NCBI RefSeq assembly: GCF_000193375.1
Contig: NC_015315.1
Location: forward strand, 1,806,622 to 1,870,621
DNA from: Thermoproteus uzoniensis 768-20
GTDB lineage: Archaea > Thermoproteota > Thermoprotei > Thermoproteales > Thermoproteaceae
Direction of reading: 5' to 3'
Length of the DNA: 64,000 bases
Both the position numbers and the translations under genes were made by a program. How positions within the stretch are numbered: position 1 is the stretch's first letter; each line of letters begins with the position of its first letter. The notes under the pieces were generated by a model. That model ran no database searches, was not told where the DNA came from, and saw only the letters and a program-made list of their open reading frames with translations. Of this stretch, positions 42,888 to 49,964 are shown in pieces.

Positions 42888-42946
42888 TGCTTGTGATGAA
42901 TGCGGGATGTCCCGAGCGGTGAGGGGCCACTACCGGCGCTGAGCCT
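42888..42946 (+). ncRNA. C/D box sRNA candidate, plus strand
   Basis: Plus strand: C GTGATGA (42893-42899), a 12-base guide, D'-like CCGA (42912-42915), C'-like GTGAGGG (42919-42925), a 13-base guide, D CTGA (42939-42942). It overlaps the last codons of the convergent CitE-like gene. It is divergent from the candidate at 42800-42857, with the A/T-rich block cttaaaataaaaac between them. D' and C' deviate from consensus. Confidence 0.5.
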
Positions 42947-43757
42947 CTCTCGCCTTCTCTAAGACGCGCTTGGCCAGCTTGTAGTGCACGTTGTCTATCA
43001 AGGCGTCGTCGAGCCTAATGGCCCCGCGCCCTTGCCTCAACGCCTCCTCATATGCCGAGACGACCCTCTCAGCCCAAGCGATCTCCTCTGCTGAGGGGCT
43101 GAACACCTCGTTGGCTATGGGTATCTGGCTCGGGTGAATCACTTGTTTGCCCACGAAGCCCAACGCCTTTGCCTCGAGGCACTCGCGTCTGAAGCCCTCG
43201 GCGTCTTTCAAGTCGAAGAAAACTCTGTCTATGGGATCCGCCCCGTAGGCCGCCGCAGTGGCCACGACCAAGGTCTTTATGGTCTGGTTCCCCACGTAGG
43301 CCTTGTAGTCGCCGCCTACGGAGAGGGCGAAGTCCGCCACGCCGTAGGACACCGCCGCCACGCCCTCGCTCCTGACTATGTCCTCTATCCTCAACAAGCC
43401 CCTCGCGGTCTCGATCATGGGCTCCACCCTCCTGCCAGTTCCCCTGTAGATGAAGTCCAAGGGGGCCTCAGCCTTGGGGACCACCACGCACTCGACCTTG
43501 TCGAGCCGCGAGACCAGATCCATATCGGCGTAGAAATAGGGGGTGTCCAACGGGTTGACCCTGACACACAGCTCCTTGCCGCTCCAGTCCAGCTCGGGCA
43601 CGAGCCTCGACAAGATCTCCCTGGCTCTGCCCTTCTCCTCGGGCGGCACGGAGTCCTCTAGGTCCAATATCACCGAGTCCGGCCTCAACTCAGCCGCGGC
43701 CTTCCTTATCATCCTCTCGTTATTGCCCGGCACGTAGAGCTGGGATCTACGGATCAC
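42930..43757 (-). CDS. CitE-like CoA-ester lyase (HpcH/HpaI family)
   Basis: The 275-residue TIM-barrel protein has RSQLYVPGNNERMIRKA, the metal-site DSVILDLEDSVPPEEKGRAR and MIETARGLLRIEDI, and ends in GKQVIHPSQIPIANEVFSPS. This is the citrate lyase beta/malyl-CoA lyase family. Given the adjacent CoA-transferase it probably cleaves a 3-hydroxyacyl-CoA such as malyl- or citramalyl-CoA to acetyl-CoA plus a 2-oxoacid. It overlaps the upstream gene by four bases. Confidence 0.88.
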   Translation of the reverse strand: MIRRSQLYVPGNNERMIRKAAAELRPDSVILDLEDSVPPEEKGRAREILSRLVPELDWSGKELCVRVNPLDTPYFYADMDLVSRLDKVECVVVPKAEAPLDFIYRGTGRRVEPMIETARGLLRIEDIVRSEGVAAVSYGVADFALSVGGDYKAYVGNQTIKTLVVATAAAYGADPIDRVFFDLKDAEGFRRECLEAKALGFVGKQVIHPSQIPIANEVFSPSAEEIAWAERVVSAYEEALRQGRGAIRLDDALIDNVHYKLAKRVLEKAREAQRR

Positions 43758-44860
43758 GCCCTAACGACGCCTCGACCAATTAACTGTTCTATCTCCGAGT
43801 CGCCGTAGCCCAACTCCCTGAGCACCTCGCGGGTGTGTTCGCCTATGTTGGGAGCCCTCGCGCCGTGGAGCGAGCCGGGGAGGGGCAACCTCGGCACGCG
43901 GACGCCGTCCCTCCCGCCCGCGCTGGTAGTATCCCAAGACGCGTCTTCGTCGGCCGCGGCGGCTCTTATGTCGAGCATCGGCGCGGCAGGCACATCGTGC
44001 TCCAATAACAGCCTCAGCAACTCGTCCGTCCTATACCTCGACGTCTCCGCCTCTAGGATCTTATGGAGCTCCTCCCTGTGTTGTACCCTCCCGGCGTTTG
44101 TGGAGAACCTGGGGTCGGAGCACGCCACTGACCTCAAGGCCCCACACAGCCTGGCCCATATGGCGTCGTTCGCGACGGCTATGTATATCTCCCCGTCGGC
44201 GGTCTTGAAGAGCTCGTAGGGCGCCCAGAAGGGTAATTTATCGCCAGACGCCTCGAAGATCTTGCCGAGGGTCTGAAGGGCGATTATGTAATACCCCAGC
44301 CACACCAGATCGCTCTGGAAAAGGCTCACCTCGTAGTAGCCGGGCCTCCGCTGGAGCAGGGCCCAGAGCACGGTCAAGGCGCAGTAGAGCCCGGCCCCCA
44401 TATCGGTTATAGACGCCGGCAACCTCGCTCCGCCGTTGCTCCACATGACGCCGCTCACGGCCTCGACCAGCGTGCCGAATGCGGGCCAATTGCTCTTGGC
44501 GCCTCCGGACGGGTAGCCCTTTATGGAGCAGTGGACCAAGTTCTTGTTGGCCCCGAACAAGACATCTCTGCCGAGCCCCAGCCTCTCGAGGGCGCCCGGC
44601 GCCAAGTTCTCCACAAGCACGTCGCTCCTCTCGACGAGCTTCAGGAATATCTCCCTCCCCTCTGGCCTTTTCAGATCCAAGGCCACCGACCTCTTGCCTC
44701 TGTTGAGGAACACGAATATGGAGTCGCCCATGACGTCGTCCCGCCTCGTGGGGTCGCCCCCCACCGGCTCTACCTTAACTACGTCGAAGCCGAGCTGGGC
44801 CAGGAGGAGGCCGGCGTAGGGGCCCGCTATTACGTGGCCGAGCTCAACCGCCCTGTACAT
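43754..44860 (-). CDS. Family III CoA-transferase (CaiB/BaiF)
   Basis: The 368-residue protein has the N-terminal AVELGHVIAGPYAGLLLAQL, VVKVEPVGGDPTRRDD, the catalytic Asp in SITDMGAGLYCALTV (about residue 150) and IGEHTREVLRELGY. Such enzymes transfer CoA between carboxylic acids, e.g. succinyl-CoA to citramalate or malate. It overlaps the synthetase gene upstream by 17 bases and the lyase gene downstream by four. Confidence 0.92.
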   Translation of the reverse strand: MYRAVELGHVIAGPYAGLLLAQLGFDVVKVEPVGGDPTRRDDVMGDSIFVFLNRGKRSVALDLKRPEGREIFLKLVERSDVLVENLAPGALERLGLGRDVLFGANKNLVHCSIKGYPSGGAKSNWPAFGTLVEAVSGVMWSNGGARLPASITDMGAGLYCALTVLWALLQRRPGYYEVSLFQSDLVWLGYYIIALQTLGKIFEASGDKLPFWAPYELFKTADGEIYIAVANDAIWARLCGALRSVACSDPRFSTNAGRVQHREELHKILEAETSRYRTDELLRLLLEHDVPAAPMLDIRAAAADEDASWDTTSAGGRDGVRVPRLPLPGSLHGARAPNIGEHTREVLRELGYGDSEIEQLIGRGVVRA

Positions 44861-46511
44861 TCCCTCTTTCCATCTCCCTGCGCCTAAGCTCGTAGCGCTT
44901 GAGCTTGCCCGTCTCCGTCCTAGGTAGCTGGTCCACGAACTCGATCTCTCTGGGATACGCGTAGGCCGCGAGTCGGCTTTTCACGAAGTTCTGGATATCC
45001 CTCTTCAGCTCCTCGCTGGGCTCGACTCCCGGCTTAAGCACGACGAAGGCCTTGACTATCGTGCCGCGGACGGGGTCCGGCTTCCCTATCACGGCGGCTT
45101 CAAGGACGGCCGGGTGCTTCGCCACGACCTCCTCTATCTCCTCGGGCCCCAGCCTATAGCCTGCCACCTTGATCACGTCGTCGACCCTCCCCTTGAACCA
45201 GAGATAGCCGTCGCCGTCCTTGACCCCAGCGTCGCCTATTATGAACCACCCGTTCTTGATCTTGGCCGCGGTGGCCTCGGGGTTCTTCCAATATCCGAGG
45301 AAGGCGACGGGGTCCGGCAACTTGACCGCTATTAGGCCCTCGGATCCCGGCGGCAGCGGCCGCCCCTCTTCGTCCACCACATCCACTACGTGTCCAGGCG
45401 CCGGCCTGCCTATAGAGCCAGGCCTGGCCCAGAGCGAGTTGTTTGTAACGACCAGGTTCGTCTCGGTACATCCGTAGAACTCGTTCACCGGCGCCCTAAA
45501 CGCCTGGGACGCCCACTCGACGAGTTCCCTCCCCGGGGCCTCCCCCGCCGTGCTGACCGCCCTCAACCTTAGGCCGAAGTCCTTGAGGGGTTGCGGGTAC
45601 TCCCGCCTTATCATCCTCAGGGCTGTCGGTGTTATGAACGCGGCGGTTACGCCGTACTCCTCCATGACCTTAAGGGCGTCGCCTGCGCTGAATCCGCGGG
45701 ATCTCCTGTAGGCCACGACGGGCCTCCCGAAGTAGAGCGACGGCAGGACCACGTCGCCGAGGGCGCCTATCCAGCCCCAGTCTGCGTTGGTCCAAAACAC
45801 GTCGTCTTCCCGAGGAGCCATTTCGAAGTACAGCTGATATGTAGGCACGTGCCCCAGCAGGAATCTGTGGGCGTGTAGGACGCCCTTAGGAGGACCGGTA
45901 CTGCCCGACGTGTAGAAGAGCTGGGCCGGATCCTCGCTTCTGGTGGCGACCGCGTCGATACGCCGACCCGACCTCGACTGATCCTCGAGGGAATACTCCT
46001 TGCCGCCTCTGGGCTCGGAACCCACCACATATATGGCCCTTAGGTGTTCTATCTTGCTGACAGCGTCGAGGACGTCCCTCCTCGCCCCCTCGGCTATCAG
46101 GGCCTTGGCGCCGCTGTGCCTCAGCCGGTACTCTACCCCCTCCGTGCCTATAAGCGGCGAGATGGAGAGAGCTATAGCCCCCAGCCTATAGATAGCGCTC
46201 AGCGCCACCACGACCTCGGGGCGCGGCTGCAGATACACGCCGACGACGTCGCCCCTCCCGACCCCTATATCCCTTAAGGAGCTCGCCAGTCCGTCCGACA
46301 GCTTTTTCAATTCGCCGAAGGTGAGCGAGTATCTGTTCCCCTCGTCGTCTAGGTAGTAGATCGCCAGCCTGTCGCCGAATCCTCTTTCCACATTACGGTC
46401 TATAATAGCATAGCCTATATTGAAATATTCAGGTATATTCCATTTAAAACTAGAATATAATTCATTATATGAAGAAAAAGAATATTTCCTTAAGTCTATT
46501 TCTTCGCTCAT
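44844..46511 (-). CDS. AMP-forming acyl-CoA synthetase
   Basis: The 555-residue protein (from ATG 46511, which overlaps the transporter stop as ATGA) has YTSGSTGPPKGVLHAHRF (phosphate loop), FYGCTETNL, and KNGWFIIGDAGVKDGDGYLW with the C-terminal GRVDDVIKVAGYRLGPEEIE and catalytic Lys in TETGKLKRYELR. It resembles acetyl/propionyl-CoA synthetases. An upstream in-frame ORF start would extend it by six residues. The first 40 codons are unusually A/T-rich. Confidence 0.92.
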   Translation of the reverse strand: MSEEIDLRKYSFSSYNELYSSFKWNIPEYFNIGYAIIDRNVERGFGDRLAIYYLDDEGNRYSLTFGELKKLSDGLASSLRDIGVGRGDVVGVYLQPRPEVVVALSAIYRLGAIALSISPLIGTEGVEYRLRHSGAKALIAEGARRDVLDAVSKIEHLRAIYVVGSEPRGGKEYSLEDQSRSGRRIDAVATRSEDPAQLFYTSGSTGPPKGVLHAHRFLLGHVPTYQLYFEMAPREDDVFWTNADWGWIGALGDVVLPSLYFGRPVVAYRRSRGFSAGDALKVMEEYGVTAAFITPTALRMIRREYPQPLKDFGLRLRAVSTAGEAPGRELVEWASQAFRAPVNEFYGCTETNLVVTNNSLWARPGSIGRPAPGHVVDVVDEEGRPLPPGSEGLIAVKLPDPVAFLGYWKNPEATAAKIKNGWFIIGDAGVKDGDGYLWFKGRVDDVIKVAGYRLGPEEIEEVVAKHPAVLEAAVIGKPDPVRGTIVKAFVVLKPGVEPSEELKRDIQNFVKSRLAAYAYPREIEFVDQLPRTETGKLKRYELRRREMERGNVQGG

Positions 46512-47794
46512 AGAAGCTCTTGGCAACACCTATCCCTAGACAGTAGGACGAACACCAAAGCTATTAGGGCGCCTATTATGGTCACCAGCGATATGGCTGT
46601 GACAGTGCCGTAGGTCTGCCCTATCGATTTCAGGAGGTACGTGCTTATATAGGGCGCGAAGGAGCTGAACGCGACGCCTAGGTTTAGGATAAAGCCTATC
46701 CCGCTGAACCTGACCTTGGTCTCAATGGTCTCGGCCAGCCAAGCAGGCAAGACGGAGTACTGCGACGAGAATACCATGCCCATGAGAGCTGCCCCTATGA
46801 CCAAGTTCGCAAGTTGCCCGCCCGCTATAAGTATCCAGATGGGGTAGAGCGTCAAGGCGGCTATGGCGTAATACGTAGCAAGTATCGACTTCCTCTTACC
46901 CAGCCTATCGCTGAGATGGCCGAAGAGGGGGCCGAGCAACATCCAGGTTAGGCCAGCAGACAGCGAGGCGAGTATCACGCCCTCTCTCCCGTAGCCCAGT
47001 AACGGTAGCAGAGTCCCGAAATAGCCTATGGATCCATAGTATATCAGCGATTCTCCGAATATCACTAAGGTGGCTATTATTACGAAGAGCCAATATCTCC
47101 TAAGGAGCGCCAAGAACGGTATACGCTCGACAGCCGGCTTGCCCTTCTTCAGCCAGATCTCGCTTTCTCTAATTTTCCACCTCACGAAGAGGGCAATTGC
47201 CAGAGGCACCGCTCCGAACCAGAAAAGTATTCTCCAGCCGTACGCCATCATGGCGTCCTTTGTAGGGGCGAACACTGTGGCGAGGGCGACCGCAGCCGCG
47301 GCGAAGACCGACGCAAGCCCGGCGCCGCCTTGCGCAACGCCGCCGAGGAGCCCCCTCATGTTAGGCGGGGCGAACTCTGCAGTTATCGTCAAGCCGCCGG
47401 CCCACTCGCCGCCTAGGAAAATGCCTTGGAGTATCCTGAATAGGACGAGGAGCGCCGCGGCCGCCACGCCTATCTGGGCATATGTGGGAAGGAACCCGAT
47501 GGCCACCGTGACCAGCCCCATGCCCAACAACACGACGAACCACGTTATCTTACGCCCCATCTTATCGCCGATATGGCCCCAGAGTATGGCGCCGAGCGGC
47601 CTCGCGAAATAGCCGAGGACCAGCAACAATAAGGTCTCGAGGAGGCTCGCTACATAGTCCGTCTTGGGGAAGAACTGGGTGGCTATATAGGGCGCCGCGT
47701 AGATATAGGCGATTAGGTCGTACAGCTCGAAGCCCCAGCCGAGGTTTGCCGAGATCGCTACCTTTATCGCATCGTTGAGTTCTGTTTGGGCCAT
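46508..47794 (-). CDS. MFS transporter for an organic acid
   Basis: The protein has 428 residues from ATG 47794 (MAQTELNDAIKVAISANLGW) and twelve helices. The motif GYFARPLGAILWGHIGDKMG and ILQGIFLGGEWAGG place it with the metabolite:H+ symporters (sialate/shikimate/proline-betaine type). It heads a four-gene operon with acyl-CoA enzymes, so uptake of a carboxylic acid is likely. TATA tttataccttt lies directly upstream within a long A/T-rich gap. Confidence 0.88.
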   Translation of the reverse strand: MAQTELNDAIKVAISANLGWGFELYDLIAYIYAAPYIATQFFPKTDYVASLLETLLLLVLGYFARPLGAILWGHIGDKMGRKITWFVVLLGMGLVTVAIGFLPTYAQIGVAAAALLVLFRILQGIFLGGEWAGGLTITAEFAPPNMRGLLGGVAQGGAGLASVFAAAAVALATVFAPTKDAMMAYGWRILFWFGAVPLAIALFVRWKIRESEIWLKKGKPAVERIPFLALLRRYWLFVIIATLVIFGESLIYYGSIGYFGTLLPLLGYGREGVILASLSAGLTWMLLGPLFGHLSDRLGKRKSILATYYAIAALTLYPIWILIAGGQLANLVIGAALMGMVFSSQYSVLPAWLAETIETKVRFSGIGFILNLGVAFSSFAPYISTYLLKSIGQTYGTVTAISLVTIIGALIALVFVLLSRDRCCQELL

Positions 47795-47963
47795 AGGCAA
47801 AAGGTATAAATAATATAAATATTTTCCCTTGTAAGCTATTGTATACCTTTATATATCGTCTTTATTTATATATAATTTATATAATTGACTAGTTAGTGTT
47901 GGGCAGATCTAAGGCCGGATTAGATTAGGTGTAAAATATTTTTAGACTTTTGTCGTATTGGAC

Positions 47964-48542
47964 GTGGACTGGGCCCGCGTTGCGAGAGACGCCTATAGGG
48001 CCGTCGCCGAGGCCTACGAGGCCTCTAGGAGGCGGCCTCTCCCAACAGCCGACATAGCCGACTTCGGCGATAGGGCGCTCGACCTGGGCTCGGGCCGCGG
48101 AGCCCAGCCCGCCTATCTAGAGGCCGCATATAGATATGTGGTCCACTGCGACCTCGCGCCGGAGCTCGTGCCGAGGGGATCCGAGGCGGTGCTCTGCGAG
48201 GCGACTGCGTTGCCTTTCAGAGACGGGGCGTTCGACGTGGTCCATGCCGTTGCCGTATATCACCACCTGCCGCCGGGAGTGCTCGGAAGGGCTTTCGCCG
48301 AGGCTTTAAGGGTCGGAGGCGCCGTGGTGGCCACCGTGTGGGATCTGTCGGGGAGCGGCGGGGTAGCAAAGCTGGTGCCGTGGCGGTGGCGCGGCGAGGC
48401 GCTCCGGGTCTACTACGCCTACGGCATCCGCGACTTGGCCGAGGCCGTCTCTGCGGCAGGCGGCGAGCTCGCCGGCGCGGGCTATATGCGGAGGGGCAGA
48501 CGCCTAAACGCCTTCGTGGTTGCCTTGAGGCGGAAAAATTAA
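47964..48542 (+). CDS. SAM-dependent methyltransferase, Trm9-like
   Basis: From GTG 47964 the protein is 192 residues, with SAM motif LDLGSGRGAQPAYLEA, motif II HCDLAPELV, AFDVVHAVAVYHHLP and a C-terminal VPWRWRGEALRVYYAY segment. That segment resembles Trm9/ALKBH8 methyltransferases acting on tRNA wobble uridine. It lies 15 bases before an Elp3 gene, which strongly supports a tRNA role. A TTG at 47958 is an alternative start; aaatattttt lies at TATA distance. Confidence 0.75.
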   Translation: MDWARVARDAYRAVAEAYEASRRRPLPTADIADFGDRALDLGSGRGAQPAYLEAAYRYVVHCDLAPELVPRGSEAVLCEATALPFRDGAFDVVHAVAVYHHLPPGVLGRAFAEALRVGGAVVATVWDLSGSGGVAKLVPWRWRGEALRVYYAYGIRDLAEAVSAAGGELAGAGYMRRGRRLNAFVVALRRKN

Positions 48543-48557
48543 TACCGGCGGATCTAC

Positions 48558-49964
48558 GTGGAGCTCCCTGCGGTGAGGAAGCCCGTCAGGTCGGCCAGCG
48601 GCGTCCACGTGGTGGCCTTAATGACTGGGCCTTCGCCGTGTCCCGGTCAGTGCGTCTTCTGCCCGACCGCCAGGGGGGTCCCCAAGTCCTATATGCCGGA
48701 TTCCCCGGCCGTCATGAGGGCCTCTAGGTCCCGCTACGATCCCTACAGGCAGGTTGTGGCCAGGATATCCAACTACCTGGCGGGGGGCCACAGGCCCAGC
48801 AAGATCGAGGCGATAGTTATGGGAGGCACCTTCACTGCGTTGCCCCGTAGCTACCAGTTCTGGTTCGTGGGCAACCTCCTCAAGGCGCTGAACGACTACC
48901 CCAATTGGTCCTCGGCCTCGGCCGTAGTCGACATTGAGGCGGAGCAGGCGAGGAACGAGACGGCGGCGCTGAGGCTGGTGGCGTTGACCGTGGAGACGAG
49001 GCCGGACTATCTGGAGAGGGGGCAGATAGACGACCTTCTAGAGATGGGCGTAACGAGGGTCGAGATAGGGGTCCAGTCCATATACGACGACGTGCTCTCG
49101 TTGGTTAGGCGGGGGCACGGCGTGAAGGAGGTTGTCGAGGCGACGGCCAGATTAAAGGACGCGGCCTACAAGGTCTGCTACCACCTAATGCCGGGCTTGC
49201 CGGGGAGCGATCCGGATAGGGACCTCGAGATGTTCCGGACGGTGTTCGAGGACCCGGCATTCAAGCCGGACTGCGTGAAGATATACCCAACCCTTGTGGT
49301 CCCCGGCACCGAGCTATACGACTGGTGGAGGTCGGGCCGTTACAGGACGTACGACGAGGAGACTTGGCGTTGGTTGCTGGCCGAGATATACGCGTCTGTG
49401 CCGCGCTGGGTGAGAGTCATGAGGCTGGGCAGAGACATACCTCTACACCACGTCGTGGACGGCCCGCGTTGGGGCAACATGAGGGAGGTCGTCGAGGAGG
49501 AGATGGAGCGCCGCGGCCTCCATTGTAGCGAGATCAGGTGCAGGGAGGCGGGCATCAAGGCGGTCCACGGCAGGCCCGCCGACGGGAATATAGAGTATAG
49601 GCGGCACGTTTACGAGGCCAGCGGAGGCCTGGAGTACTTCTTCGAGGCGGTGGGCCGCGACGACACCCTATACGGAATATTGAGGCTCCGCATACCCGCC
49701 AATCCCTGGAGGCCCGAGATCGATCGCCGGACTGCTCTGGTTAGGGAGCTACACGTCTACGGCCCCGAGGTCCCTGTGGGAGCCGACGGAGGGCCTTGGC
49801 CGCAACATAAAGGTATAGGCAGAAAATTGATGGCGTTGGCCGAGGAGGCGGCAACCGCCGAGGCGGCGAGGCGCGTGGTCGTGATATCGGGGATCGGGGC
49901 GAGGCCCTACTTCGCGAAGCTGGGATATAAGAGGTGCGGGCCCTATATGTGTAAGGAGCTCTAG
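48558..49964 (+). CDS. elp3: Elp3: tRNA U34 radical-SAM/GNAT enzyme
   Basis: The 468-residue protein has a radical-SAM cluster PSPCPGQCVFCPTARG (Cys28, 32, 35), GGTFTALP, VEIGVQS, HLMPGLPGSDPDRDLEMF and a C-terminal GNAT domain (KGIGRKLMALAEEAA). It is shorter than usual at the N-terminus, starting just before the SAM domain. Archaeal Elp3 carboxymethylates wobble uridine in tRNA using acetyl-CoA. GTG start. It overlaps the convergent surface-protein gene by 4 bases. Confidence 0.94.
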   Translation: MELPAVRKPVRSASGVHVVALMTGPSPCPGQCVFCPTARGVPKSYMPDSPAVMRASRSRYDPYRQVVARISNYLAGGHRPSKIEAIVMGGTFTALPRSYQFWFVGNLLKALNDYPNWSSASAVVDIEAEQARNETAALRLVALTVETRPDYLERGQIDDLLEMGVTRVEIGVQSIYDDVLSLVRRGHGVKEVVEATARLKDAAYKVCYHLMPGLPGSDPDRDLEMFRTVFEDPAFKPDCVKIYPTLVVPGTELYDWWRSGRYRTYDEETWRWLLAEIYASVPRWVRVMRLGRDIPLHHVVDGPRWGNMREVVEEEMERRGLHCSEIRCREAGIKAVHGRPADGNIEYRRHVYEASGGLEYFFEAVGRDDTLYGILRLRIPANPWRPEIDRRTALVRELHVYGPEVPVGADGGPWPQHKGIGRKLMALAEEAATAEAARRVVVISGIGARPYFAKLGYKRCGPYMCKEL

